A DNA stretch of 14,946 nucleotides from DATLAN01 sp035527455 (lineage in GTDB: Bacteria; Planctomycetota; Planctomycetia; Pirellulales; Thermoguttaceae). The notes below the pieces were generated by a model. The model did no database searches. It saw only the letters and a list, made by a program, of their open reading frames with translations, and was not told where the DNA came from. A program made the translations under genes and the position numbers. Location: contig DATLAN010000119.1 of the NCBI GenBank assembly GCA_035527455.1, positions 1 to 14,946 on the forward strand, written 5' to 3'. Position 1 is the stretch's first letter, and every line of letters begins with the position of its first letter. Positions 1 to 7,576 of this stretch are shown one piece after another.

Positions 1-474
1 CTTGAAGCAGACGGCCGACACGCGGCTGAGGTGGCCTGCGGCCGAGCAGTAGTAGACGTCCTGTTTCATCACCGTCGGCTGGCCGCGATGCTGGTAGTTG
101 GGATCGGAGAAATAGAAGCCGTCGTGGCGGTCGATCGCCAGGTCGTTCGGCTCGTTGAAGTGTACGCCGTCGATCTCTCCGGCCAACACCCGCTTGTGTT
201 TCGTCGTCACGTCGAAGGCCACGACGCGATAAGCGGCCCCTTGGCAGACGTACAACTCGCCCCGGGCGTTGAACATCATGCCGTTGGCGTCGGTGCTGTC
301 GCCGGTGAACAGTTCCACTGGCTGGCCCGGCCGCCAGCAGTGGATCGCGTCGTTCTTACCGTCGGAGAAGTAGACGTTCCCCTCGCCGTCGGCGGCCGGC
401 CCTTCGCAGAACCCATAGCCGTCGCCCAACACCTCCGGCCGCGTGCCGGGCAGGATCAGGTCGTCGAGCGTCAT
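1..474 (-). CDS. SMP-30/gluconolactonase-like beta-propeller protein, N-terminal part (cut by window edge)
   Basis: The first 158 codons are present and no stop is reached before the left edge, so the C-terminal part is missing. The start is ATG (472-474), preceded on the minus strand by a purine-rich GGAGGGAG about six bases upstream. The protein has the repeated propeller-blade phrases of SMP-30/gluconolactonase/LRE proteins: CEGPAADGEGNVYFSDG (residues 23-39), a second blade NARGELYVCQG (69-79), and FNEPNDLAIDRHDGFYFSDP (106-125). E24 and N110/D111 sit where the family places divalent-metal ligands. Members hydrolyse sugar lactones or related esters; the substrate here cannot be read from sequence. 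No signal peptide is visible, so it is probably cytoplasmic. A GTAG palindrome pair lies immediately upstream of its ribosome binding site. Family assignment is secure; the specific enzyme activity is not. Confidence 0.88.
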   Translation of the reverse strand, partial: MTLDDLILPGTRPEVLGDGYGFCEGPAADGEGNVYFSDGKNDAIHCWRPGQPVELFTGDSTDANGMMFNARGELYVCQGAAYRVVAFDVTTKHKRVLAGEIDGVHFNEPNDLAIDRHDGFYFSDPNYQHRGQPTVMKQDVYYCSAAGHLSRVSAVCFK

Positions 475-488
475 GAGAGTCTCCCTCC

Positions 489-559
489 GTAGGTCAGGGC
501 TTGCCCTGACGAAATCGATCGCCCGGCAGGAGCATCCGTCAGGGCAAGCCCTGACCTAC
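489..559. repeat. REP-like inverted pair, family A (GTAG-GTCAGGGC)
   Basis: Two perfect 23-bp arms (489-511 and 537-559) in opposite orientation are separated by 25 bp. Each arm starts with GTAG on its outer side and contains its own hairpin, GTCAGGGC-TT-GCCCTGAC (493-510 in the left arm). The pair occupies the gap between the SMP-30-like gene start and the end of the next gene. There is no T-run, so it is not a standard intrinsic terminator. The GTAG foot plus inverted pairing is the organisation of REP/BIME elements. Confidence 0.85.
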
Positions 560-577
560 GCCCAGAACAAGGATAGG

Positions 578-1552
578 TCACGGCAGCCCTTTTCGCGTTT
601 CCACCGCCGCGTCGACCGCGCGCCGGATCGACTCGATCAGCGCCGGCAGCTTGGATGCCGTACACACGACGAATTGCGTGAAGAAGCGTTGCAGCCACTC
701 GGGCCGGCCGGCGATCAGGGATTCGATGATCGCCACGGGCAACTCTGCGTCGCTGCGAAAGTGGCCGGCCCGTTTCCGCTCCACGATCAACGTGCCGTCG
801 TGACTCTCCAGTCCTTCGAGCACGCGGAACTCCTGCCGACAGAAAGACGCGAAATCGGGCCCGAAGTCGCGATGGGCGATCAAGCAGGGCACCTCCTCGG
901 CCAACTCCTCGAGCCCGACGGCCCGTTCCACGCTCTCGGCACTCATCCCCTTGTCGGCCACCAGCAGCCGCGCCGTGGTCAACAAGATAGGACAGAACAT
1001 AAACGGCGCATTCTTGCCCGGCGGACCGCCGAGATGCGAAGAGATGGCTTCGATCAACAACCGGGGCAACACGTATTGCAGTTGTTCGAGCCCACCGTCC
1101 GGTTCGCGCCGGCAGACGTTCCCGTGCCCGGCCTCGATCTCCAGGCCCTTGCGGCAAATCGGCATTTGGACGTCGAAGCCGGCCGTTGCGCTTGGGTCCA
1201 TGGCGTACGGCGAAAACTTATCGACGACGCGAATCGTGTTTCCTTTCACCACGGGCGAACGGCTCGGCTCGTTCACCTCGGGCAGAAACAGCCAGGCCGT
1301 CTGCGGATCGCGGTGCCGGCACTCGAACAACAGGTCGACCGATGCGGCCGCCCGCTCGGGATCGGAAAGCGGAGCCGCCGCCCGGGCGCGTAGAGGCACG
1401 GAAGACTCCCCGGTCGCCTCGCCCTCGGGACGCCGGAACTTGAAATCCGTATCCACGCGGAAGCCCGCACCGACCAGCAGCGCGGCAACTTCGGACTCCA
1501 AGGGCAAGCCCGAGGCGAGCAGCCCGGTCTTCCATGGCGAGGTGTCGGACAA
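578..1552 (-). CDS. Unknown protein with restriction-endonuclease-like N-terminal region
   Basis: Predicted length is 324 aa using a TTG start (1550-1552) that lies eight bases after AAGGAG. The frame stays open further upstream, but that part translates a REP palindrome and is unlikely to be protein. The N-terminal stretch GLPLESEVAALLVGAGFRVD (residues 15-34), the arginine-rich strand near 38-41 and SVDLLFECRHRDPQTAWLFL (71-90) resemble the helix-strand-ExK layout of PD-(D/E)XK nuclease-fold proteins of the Mrr/restriction type. The usual lysine is replaced (E77-C-R79). The strand SSVPLRA (51-57), where I would expect a catalytic acid, has none, so activity is doubtful. The remainder (about 100-324) has no motif I recognise. 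No signal peptide or membrane segment is evident. Neighbours are a flavoprotein upstream and an SMP-30-like gene downstream, with repeats between. That it is a real gene is well supported; the fold is a moderate inference. Confidence 0.75.
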   Translation of the reverse strand: MSDTSPWKTGLLASGLPLESEVAALLVGAGFRVDTDFKFRRPEGEATGESSVPLRARAAAPLSDPERAAASVDLLFECRHRDPQTAWLFLPEVNEPSRSPVVKGNTIRVVDKFSPYAMDPSATAGFDVQMPICRKGLEIEAGHGNVCRREPDGGLEQLQYVLPRLLIEAISSHLGGPPGKNAPFMFCPILLTTARLLVADKGMSAESVERAVGLEELAEEVPCLIAHRDFGPDFASFCRQEFRVLEGLESHDGTLIVERKRAGHFRSDAELPVAIIESLIAGRPEWLQRFFTQFVVCTASKLPALIESIRRAVDAAVETRKGLP

Positions 1553-1560
1553 GGCGAGCG

Positions 1561-1566
1561 CTCCTT
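1561..1566 (-). promoter_or_regulatory. Ribosome binding site fixing the TTG start at 1552
   Basis: AAGGAG on the minus strand, eight bases before TTG. The only in-frame ATG nearby lies inside the REP palindrome (around 1611) and has no comparable site. Confidence 0.7.
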
Positions 1567-1578
1567 GGGGCAGGTTGT

Positions 1579-1674
1579 GTAGGCCGGAACAAGCGCAGCG
1601 CAGTTCCGGCATTTGGTGTGGCAAGGTCGGATGAAGCCACGTGCCGGAACTGCGCTGCGCTTGTTCCGGCCTAC
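1579..1674. repeat. REP-like inverted pair, family B (GTAG-GCCGGAAC)
   Basis: Arms at 1579-1610 and 1643-1674 are perfect 32-bp inverted copies. Each is GTAG followed by an 8-bp stem GCCGGAAC/GTTCCGGC around a 12-base loop rich in GCGCA. The pair fills the gap between the flavoprotein stop (1693) and the ribosome binding site of the next gene (1561). A related pair is found at 3959-4119. Confidence 0.88.
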
Positions 1675-1692
1675 TTTCGCTACTTTCTCCCC

Positions 1693-2352
1693 CTACCCAT
1701 CCAACACGGCCGCGCGAATCTTTTCGCCCAGCTCCCGCGCCGCGGCCAGCCACGCCTCGTTGTTCTCGAACGTGCTGACGCCGATCGACTTGACGGTGGC
1801 GTCCGGGCCGTGGAGCATTTTCACGCCGCTGGCCGGGCAGGCGTCGCCGCGGCCGCAGCGGATGCACGGCACGTTGCCCTCGATGACCAGCGAACCGAGG
1901 TTCCGAATGCCCTCTTCCATCATCCAGTAGCCGATCTGCGTGGTCGCCGTTTCGGCCGCCGCGGGCAACCGGGGCATCCCGGGCCGGATCGCCGTGGTGA
2001 TCACCGACACGCCCACCTTGCCCGCGTTGCCCATGCCCATGTGTCGGAAACAGTACATCCGCTCGATGAACGCCTTGGTTCGGGCGTCGAGGCTGCTGTA
2101 GGGCGTATAGGCCCCCAGCACGAAGGCCGGCACGTCGCGGAAGAGCATGGCCAATCCCCGCGCGTCGTCCTGCAGGACGCATTCGTTGCTGTTGACGCAC
2201 CCCAAACAGGCCCGGCACGGCGAGAAGTCGTACTCGCTGAGCTTGATGAACTGCGTTTCCAGCTCCGTATGCCTGAGGATGCACTTCACGGCCCGATCGG
2301 TGTTGCTGTCGAGGATCGGGCTTCCGCTGATGCCGAGAACCTGAATGGCCAT
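1693..2352 (-). CDS. Iron-sulfur flavoprotein (NADPH-dependent FMN reductase/flavodoxin-fold family)
   Basis: 219 aa. The N-terminus VLGISGSPILDSNTDRAV (residues 5-22) is the phosphate-binding loop for FMN in this family. It is followed by a compact cysteine motif C46-x2-C49-x2-C52-x5-C58, which matches the C-x2-C-x2-C-x4-7-C signature that holds a [4Fe-4S] cluster in archaeal and bacterial iron-sulfur flavoproteins. The usual role is one- or two-electron transfer or quinone/oxidant reduction in the cytoplasm; the partner is unknown. A second group, C163-x2-C166-x5-C172, lies near the C-terminus and may be another metal site. The start ATG (2350-2352) directly abuts a C-rich repeat on the coding strand, so no Shine-Dalgarno is visible. 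MAIQVLGISG is nevertheless the natural N-terminus for the fold. Family confidence is high, physiological role unknown. Confidence 0.9.
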   Translation of the reverse strand: MAIQVLGISGSPILDSNTDRAVKCILRHTELETQFIKLSEYDFSPCRACLGCVNSNECVLQDDARGLAMLFRDVPAFVLGAYTPYSSLDARTKAFIERMYCFRHMGMGNAGKVGVSVITTAIRPGMPRLPAAAETATTQIGYWMMEEGIRNLGSLVIEGNVPCIRCGRGDACPASGVKMLHGPDATVKSIGVSTFENNEAWLAAARELGEKIRAAVLDG

Positions 2353-2415
2353 GGGGGGATTTGGGGATTGGGGATTCGGGGCTGGGGATTTGGGGATTCG
2401 GGGCTGGGGGTTCGT
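2353..2415 (+). repeat. G-rich short tandem array directly upstream of the flavoprotein start
   Basis: Degenerate 7-8 base units (GGGGATT, GGGGATTC, GGGGCT and variants) run on the plus strand. They give more than four closely spaced runs of four or more G, a G-quadruplex-prone tract. The first G touches the start codon of the minus-strand gene, so the mRNA leader would be C-rich and the G-rich strand is the template. A similar array is at 7449-7517. Confidence 0.8.
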
Positions 2416-2436
2416 TTCCCGAGCCCCCAGCCCCGA
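2398..2436. repeat. 17-bp hairpin at the end of the G-rich array
   Basis: 2398-2414 pairs with 2420-2436 with one G-T wobble around a 5-base loop (2415-2419). The left arm is the end of the G-rich array; the right arm is its C-rich complement. It lies between the HD-domain gene stop and the flavoprotein start. No T-run follows on the minus strand, so a classical terminator is not supported, though it would be a strong RNA hairpin. Confidence 0.75.
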
Positions 2437-2486
2437 GCCCCGACCACAACCAGCTTATTATACCCATCCCCAGCCGCCCGAACAGG

Positions 2487-3950
2487 TCACATGTTCGTCG
2501 CGTCGTCGGCGTCGCCGGTGCCGGTCAGCCGGTCCATGGCGGCGGCCAGGCGGGAGTTGTGCGTGTTGTCGCGGGCGTAAATCCGGCAGATCCGAAAGCT
2601 GATGGCGATCCGCCGGAACAGCTCGCGGTCGTCGAGCTGCAGGATCCTTCCGGTCGCCGGTTCGTAGAGGAAATTCTGGCCCGCCGCCGGGGTGTGGGCG
2701 CCCGGGCGATGGACGTGCCGGGCCGTGTCCACCCGCAACGGCAGGTCCTGCAACTCCCGCGGCAGGAAATGACGCACGGCGGCCTCGAACACCCGCTCGC
2801 TGCTGAAGACGCTGCTTCGTTCCGGCTGGTCGGGATCGAAGAAGATCGTCCGCTCGCAGGCCATCTTCCAGTCGATCCGGCGGTTGAGCAGCCTCTGCCA
2901 GCGGAGGCCCAATTCCCGCAGCGTCGCGTCCTCGCTCCGAGACCAGCGGCCCACTTCGGCCAACAGCGACCACTCGGTCAGCCGCTGGTACTCGTCGAGG
3001 TGGTCCAGCGGGTTGCCGGGAAACAGGTGCTGTTTGCTGTCGGCGAACAGTTCCTGCAGCATCAGGTCGATCGCGCGGACCGTGCGGTGGAAGTAGATCG
3101 CCCGAAACAGCTCCGCCCGCACGGAAATGAACCGTACCAGCGCCGAGAGCCCCCGTTCGTGGATCGTCAGTCCCTTGGGCGTGAAGGTGCTGTAGTGCAG
3201 CAGGCGTTGCAGGTCGAACGCCCGGGCGCTGTAGCCCGACATGTACGCGTCGCGGAGCACGAAGTCCATGTTATCGACCGTGTACAGCCCGCTGAAAAGG
3301 CTCCGCAACATCTCGAGCCAGCGGGGGCAATCGTCTCGGGTGTCCTCTTTCGGCCGGGTGATCAGCAGGGCGATCTGCTCGGGATCGAGCGTTTCGTCGT
3401 CATCGAGCCGGCTGGTGGGATTGCGCCGCACGCGACGGATCAACCGGCTCAGGTCGCGGCGAATGATGGCCGCGCCGAGCAATTCGTGATTCAGCCGGTA
3501 ATCGGCCAGAAAGTGGGCGTCGAAGAAATGCCCGAACGGACCGTGCCCCACGTCGTGCAACAGCGCGGCCAGCCGCATCAGCGACTCGACATAACCCCGG
3601 CTGGGCACGTCGGGACAGACCTCCGCCAGGCTCTCGTACAGCGCGTCCACCGCCCGGCTCGCCAGGTGCATCGCGCCGAGGACATGCTGGAATCGCGTGT
3701 GTTCGGCGGTCGGGAAGACCCACCAGGCGGTCTGCAACTGGTGGATCTGCCGCAGCCGTTGCAGCCAGGGATGGTCGATGATCTGCCGCTCGGTGACCTC
3801 TTCCTCGGCCCCCTCACCGGCCGTGGCACCCGCAGCCCCCTCCACAGGGGAAGTGAAACGAATATACCCGTGGATCGGGTCGTGGCTAAGGCTCTCGTTC
3901 TGGAAGTCTCGCATAAAGATATTATGGGGCACGCGGGAAGGGGCGTCCAT
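2487..3950 (-). CDS. HD-domain phosphohydrolase, dNTPase/SAMHD1-like
   Basis: 487 aa from the ATG at 3948-3950. The frame continues upstream to 4043 but that part translates a REP element. An inner ATG at 3914 (MRDFQNES) is an equally plausible start, since the family often begins just before DPIHGYI; neither has a clear ribosome binding site. The HD metal site is complete: H89 in TRFQHVLGAMH (85-95), H132-D133 in LLHDVGHGPFGH (130-141), H155 in NHE (154-156) and D226 in VDNMDFVLRDA (225-235), the equivalents of SAMHD1 H167, H206/D207, H233 and D311. Family members remove triphosphate from dNTPs or act as other phosphohydrolases; the substrate is unknown. An Ala/Gly/Glu-rich insert (38-54) follows the DPIHGYI motif. 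The C-terminal about 150 residues are not recognised. It is probably cytoplasmic. A nested repeat block lies immediately upstream. Confidence 0.9.
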   Translation of the reverse strand: MDAPSRVPHNIFMRDFQNESLSHDPIHGYIRFTSPVEGAAGATAGEGAEEEVTERQIIDHPWLQRLRQIHQLQTAWWVFPTAEHTRFQHVLGAMHLASRAVDALYESLAEVCPDVPSRGYVESLMRLAALLHDVGHGPFGHFFDAHFLADYRLNHELLGAAIIRRDLSRLIRRVRRNPTSRLDDDETLDPEQIALLITRPKEDTRDDCPRWLEMLRSLFSGLYTVDNMDFVLRDAYMSGYSARAFDLQRLLHYSTFTPKGLTIHERGLSALVRFISVRAELFRAIYFHRTVRAIDLMLQELFADSKQHLFPGNPLDHLDEYQRLTEWSLLAEVGRWSRSEDATLRELGLRWQRLLNRRIDWKMACERTIFFDPDQPERSSVFSSERVFEAAVRHFLPRELQDLPLRVDTARHVHRPGAHTPAAGQNFLYEPATGRILQLDDRELFRRIAISFRICRIYARDNTHNSRLAAAMDRLTGTGDADDATNM

Positions 3951-3958
3951 AGTGAAAA

Positions 3959-4119
3959 GTAGGCCGGAACCAGCGCAGCGCCGTTCCGGCGCATGACTTT
4001 CGTAGCCGGATTCGCAAGAATTCGGCCGTAGCCCAGATTGCACGCGAAGGGGTCCGAATTCTTGGGAATCCGGCTACAAAAACCGCGTGCCGGAACTGCG
4101 CAGCGCCGTTCCGGCCTAC
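3959..4119. repeat. Nested REP-like block: family C pair inside a family B pair
   Basis: Outer arms 3959-3990 and 4089-4119 are family B (GTAG then GCCGGAAC/GTTCCGGC). Their stems are identical and inverted, but the loops differ (12 and 11 bases). Inner arms 4002-4025 and 4054-4077 are a different family C: GTAG, stem CCGGATTC/GAATTCGG (one G-T), loop GCAA on the left and CCAA on the right. The loop is the only difference between the inner arms. The block fills the gap between the GH2 stop (4127) and the HD-gene start (3950). Confidence 0.87.
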
Positions 4120-4126
4120 ATGGGTG

Positions 4127-7100
4127 TCATTCCTCCGCCGCAAACCCCTGCCGCGCAAGCTCGATCGGCGATCCATCCGTCCGGGAAATCGGCCGCAGGC
4201 GGTACTGGTAGCGGTAGGATTTGTCGGTTAAGAGAAACTCCCGGTGCGGGCGGGCGCCCCAACTGTTGTCGCCGCCGACGCCCATCTGCTCGTGGTCGAG
4301 GTTCAAGGTGATCGTCTCGCGGCGGGTCAGTTCGTGCGTGTGGGCGGCGGTCTCCAGGTCGGCGTGCGTGAAATGCCGCGCGGCGACGCTCAACAGCGGC
4401 TCGCCCACGGCCATAAGCCCCACGCCGTCGCCGTCGGTCAACGCGACCCAGCGGACGTCGGTCTTGTTGCCGTTTTCCTGCGGCCGGGAATAATCGACGA
4501 ACTGCTCGTCCACCGTGCCCCGATATACGCCCACCGGATAGCCGTCCTTGCGGTCGAAGTGGGATTCCTGCGGTCCGCGGCCGTACCAGGCGAGGTTCTC
4601 GAACCCGCCGGGCAGGGTCATCTGCATGCCGAAACGCGGCATCTCGGGCAGGCTCTTCTCGCCCGCCTGATACGCGGCGTCGATCAGCACGTCGCCGGAG
4701 CCGAACACGCGATAGGTCACCTGGTAGCTCGCCTCCACGTCGGGCAGCTTGCCGGAAACGCGAATGGCGACGGTTTGCGGCGACTGCCGCTCGACTTCCA
4801 CCTTCTCGACCTGCCAGTTCTTCCCCGCGTTGCGCCACACGGCACAACGATCGGGCATCCCGTTGCCCCGATCGTTGTCGATCGGCGCCCGCCAGAAATC
4901 GGGCCGCGGGCCGTCCGCAATCAGCTCGACATCCCTGTACTTGAGCGAGGAGATCACCCCATCGGTCTTGCTGAAGGTCAAACGAAAATCCTTGCCCGAG
5001 AGAACGGCCGAGTCCTCGGTCTGCTCAACGGCCACCTCGGGCAGCTTGTCCAACTCGACCGGCGGTTTCGGCCCGCCCATGGGCAGCTTGAACTGCTCCC
5101 GGGCAACCACGTGTCCCTTGTCTGCCCAAAGAGTAGGCTCCTTGAGCCGGAAGGTGACGTTCAGCCAGTATTCCACGCCGGCGGTCGGTTGCAGTCTGGG
5201 CAGCGGGACGGAGACCGTGCGTTTCTCGCCGGGGGCAAGGCCCTCGACCAACAGTTCGCCGCCGATGCCCTCGTCGTCATCGGATTTCATTTCCCACTCG
5301 CACACCAGGTGGTCCAGATCGAGGAAGTCGTAGCCGTTCTCGATCTCGATCTGGCCGCGTGCCGCGTCGATCGCCCGGATGTGAACCGGCTGGTAGACCT
5401 TCTTCACCTGGTACAGGCTGGGATGCGGGACCCGATCGGCGGCGACCAGCCCGTTCATGCAGAAGTTGCCGTCGCTGGGTGTGCCGGGCGGTCCGAAATC
5501 GCCGCCGTAGGCGAAGAACGTGCCCGCCTGGGCCTCCGCCTCGTCCACGCGATCCGGGCGGCTCTGGTCCTGGACCGTTCTGTTCGCGGGGATCTTCTTC
5601 CGCAGCCCCTGATCGACCCAATCCCAGACGAACGCGCCTTGCAGGTGCTTGTACTGGTAGATCGGCCGCCAGTAGCTCCACAGGTCGCCCACGCTGTTGC
5701 CCATGGCGTGGGCGTATTCGCAAAGGATCATCGGCCGGGTCTGCGGGCTGCTGCCGTAGTCGATGAGCCGTTGCGGGGGCGGATACATCGGGCAGATGAT
5801 GTCCGTGTTCGCCCCGGACCCCGCCCGTTCGTAATGCACCGGCCGCGTGGGGTCGTTTTCCCGGATCCAGTCGGCGGTGGCGGTGAAGTTCACTCCGTCG
5901 CCCGCTTCGTTGCCCAACGACCAGATGATGACCGACGGGTGGTTCTTGTCGCGCTGGACCATGCGGATGGTGCGATCGAGATGGGCCTCTTTCCACACGG
6001 GGTCCTTGGCCAGCGAGGCGGGGCCGTATCCCATGCCGTGCGATTCGATGTTGGCCTCGTCGATCAGGTACAGCCCGTAGCGGTCGCACAACTCGTACCA
6101 CAGCGGCGCGTTGGGGTAATGGGAGGTCCGCACGGCGTTGATGTTGAACCGCTTCATCAGCTCGATGTCGCGGACCATCGATTCCCGGGAGACGGCGTGT
6201 CCGGTGTCCGGATCGTGCTCGTGGCGGTTGGTGCCTTTGAGCAGCACGGCCTTGCCGTTGACCAGAAGCTGCCCGTCGCGGATCTCGACCTCGCGAAACC
6301 CGATCCGGCAGGGAATGACCTCGATCGGCCTGTCTTCCGGGTCTTTCAGCACCACAAGGAGCGTGTAGAGGTTGGGCGTCTCGGCGGTCCACTTCTCCGG
6401 GGCCTTGACTTCTTGGCTGAAATCGAGCGAGACCTCCTCGCCGGGCGGCACATCGAGCGATTTGCGAAGCGGAGGAAACAACGCCCGAACGGTCGTGCCG
6501 TGCGACGGCGATCCGGCACTGCCGGCCGACTGGTTTGGTTCGAGCGCGGGATCGACGACGACGGCCTCGATTTGCCCTGCCAGCGGCCGGGTGCCGTAGT
6601 TGCGGATCTTCACGCCGAGTTTCAGCGTGGCGTCGCGATACGCGTCGTCCAGGTCGGTTTGCACGGAAAAATCGCGGACGTGCAGATCGGGCGTGCAGTA
6701 CAAATAGACGTCGCGAAAGATGCCGCTCAGTCGCCAGAAGTCCTGGTCTTCCAGGTACGAGCCGTCGCACCAGCGATAGACCTCGACGGCCAGCAGATTC
6801 TCGCCCGGCTTCAGATACGGCGTCACGTTGAACTCGGCCGGCGTGCGGCTGCCCTGGCTGTAGCCGACCTTCTGCCCGTTGATCCAGACGTAAAAGGCCG
6901 ACTCGACGCCGTCGAAGTGCAGGAAGACCGGGCGGCCGTTCCAATCGTCGGGCACCGTGAACGTCCGGCGATAGGAGCCGACCGGGTTGTTGTCGTGCGG
7001 AATCCGCGGCGGTTGGGCCGGGCTGAACGGGTACTTGATGTTCACGTAGATCGGCAGCCCGTAGCCGTGTACCTGCCAGTTCGAGGGCACGGGGATCTCG

Positions 7101-7399
7101 TCCCAACCTTCGGCGTCGTAGTCGAGGCGATAGAAATCCACCGGCCGATCGGCCGGCCTGGCGACCCAATGGAACTTCCAGCTTCCGCCAAGCGACTGAA
7201 CGAAAGGCGAACGTGCCCGGTCGCCCAGCAAGGCCGATTTCACGTCGGCATACGGCGTCAGGGTCGCGTGGGGCGGCTCCTTGTTGACGTCGAAGACTTT
7301 GGGATTCTCCCAGTCGAGCGGCTCGTCGCCGACGGTCGGGCACATTCCCGAGAGAAACATCATTCCGATCAGTACGATTACGGCAATCTTGGAGTCCAT
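4127..7399 (-). CDS. Secreted LacZ-type GH2 beta-galactosidase
   Basis: 1090 aa, close to E. coli LacZ (1024) plus a leader. Residues 1-24 form a signal peptide (hydrophobic IAVIVLIGMMFLSG), so it is probably exported. Order of domains: sugar-binding jelly roll (about 68-236, with SYLEDQDFWRLSGIFRDVYL), Ig-like linker (about 238-370), TIM barrel (about 372-690) and beta-galactosidase small-chain domain (about 800-1085, opening near FWRAPIDNDRG at 835-845). The catalytic acid/base is E498 in IIWSLGNEAGDG and the nucleophile E561 in MILCEYAHAMGNS. Both are intact, and IDEANIESHG (446-455) is also present. It should hydrolyse beta-galactosides, though GH2 subfamilies vary in preference. ATG 7397-7399 is preceded by AGGAGAAG at a normal distance. 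A G-rich array begins 50 bases upstream. No sugar transporter or regulator is adjacent. Confidence 0.95.
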   Translation of the reverse strand: MDSKIAVIVLIGMMFLSGMCPTVGDEPLDWENPKVFDVNKEPPHATLTPYADVKSALLGDRARSPFVQSLGGSWKFHWVARPADRPVDFYRLDYDAEGWDEIPVPSNWQVHGYGLPIYVNIKYPFSPAQPPRIPHDNNPVGSYRRTFTVPDDWNGRPVFLHFDGVESAFYVWINGQKVGYSQGSRTPAEFNVTPYLKPGENLLAVEVYRWCDGSYLEDQDFWRLSGIFRDVYLYCTPDLHVRDFSVQTDLDDAYRDATLKLGVKIRNYGTRPLAGQIEAVVVDPALEPNQSAGSAGSPSHGTTVRALFPPLRKSLDVPPGEEVSLDFSQEVKAPEKWTAETPNLYTLLVVLKDPEDRPIEVIPCRIGFREVEIRDGQLLVNGKAVLLKGTNRHEHDPDTGHAVSRESMVRDIELMKRFNINAVRTSHYPNAPLWYELCDRYGLYLIDEANIESHGMGYGPASLAKDPVWKEAHLDRTIRMVQRDKNHPSVIIWSLGNEAGDGVNFTATADWIRENDPTRPVHYERAGSGANTDIICPMYPPPQRLIDYGSSPQTRPMILCEYAHAMGNSVGDLWSYWRPIYQYKHLQGAFVWDWVDQGLRKKIPANRTVQDQSRPDRVDEAEAQAGTFFAYGGDFGPPGTPSDGNFCMNGLVAADRVPHPSLYQVKKVYQPVHIRAIDAARGQIEIENGYDFLDLDHLVCEWEMKSDDDEGIGGELLVEGLAPGEKRTVSVPLPRLQPTAGVEYWLNVTFRLKEPTLWADKGHVVAREQFKLPMGGPKPPVELDKLPEVAVEQTEDSAVLSGKDFRLTFSKTDGVISSLKYRDVELIADGPRPDFWRAPIDNDRGNGMPDRCAVWRNAGKNWQVEKVEVERQSPQTVAIRVSGKLPDVEASYQVTYRVFGSGDVLIDAAYQAGEKSLPEMPRFGMQMTLPGGFENLAWYGRGPQESHFDRKDGYPVGVYRGTVDEQFVDYSRPQENGNKTDVRWVALTDGDGVGLMAVGEPLLSVAARHFTHADLETAAHTHELTRRETITLNLDHEQMGVGGDNSWGARPHREFLLTDKSYRYQYRLRPISRTDGSPIELARQGFAAEE

Positions 7400-7448
7400 C
7401 GGTTTCTTCTCCTGAGGTCGGTTGTAGTTGCGGGCAACGCGGCGAATT

Positions 7449-7517
7449 GGGGTTGGGGGCTAGGGATTGGGGGCTGGGGGCTAGGGGCTGGGGGCTAGGG
7501 ATTGGGGATTGATGGGG
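7449..7517 (+). repeat. G-rich short tandem array upstream of the GH2 gene
   Basis: About ten degenerate units such as GGGGGCTA, GGGATT, GGGGCT and GGGGATT run on the plus strand, with many G runs of 3-5. The unit words are the same as those of the array at 2353-2415, and it too lies in front of a minus-strand gene start (7399). It is a candidate G-quadruplex in the template strand. Confidence 0.8.
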
Positions 7518-7576
7518 AAGGTTCCGCCCAGACGTACTTTTTCCTGAACGTGCCATACTTGAGGGTTCTTGTCAAG

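Noticed and set aside
489..559. CRISPR-like or intrinsic-terminator reading of the palindromic pairs
   Set aside because: There is no regular spacer array, only two inverted arms per locus, and most lack a T-run after the stem.
1553..2467. Upstream in-frame extension of the nuclease-like gene to 2467
   Set aside because: It translates the REP B pair, the antisense of the flavoprotein gene and the G-rich array; the TTG at 1552 has a good ribosome binding site.
578..3950. A defence island formed by the nuclease-like, flavoprotein and HD genes
   Set aside because: No partner genes of a known defence system, the nuclease site looks degenerate, and each gene is separated from the next by repeats; co-orientation alone is weak evidence.
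3951..4043. Upstream in-frame extension of the HD-domain gene
   Set aside because: It translates REP sequence, and the family N-terminus begins near DPIHGYI.
4244..7498. Very long open frame on the plus strand opposite the GH2 gene
   Set aside because: It mirrors the high-GC codon structure of a gene with intact GH2 motifs; its translation shows no recognisable domain and is rich in Val/Arg/Gly/Pro as expected for an antisense frame.
5277..7556. Long minus-strand open frame overlapping the GH2 gene in another phase
   Set aside because: Arg/Gly-rich out-of-phase translation that also runs through the G-rich array; no motif.
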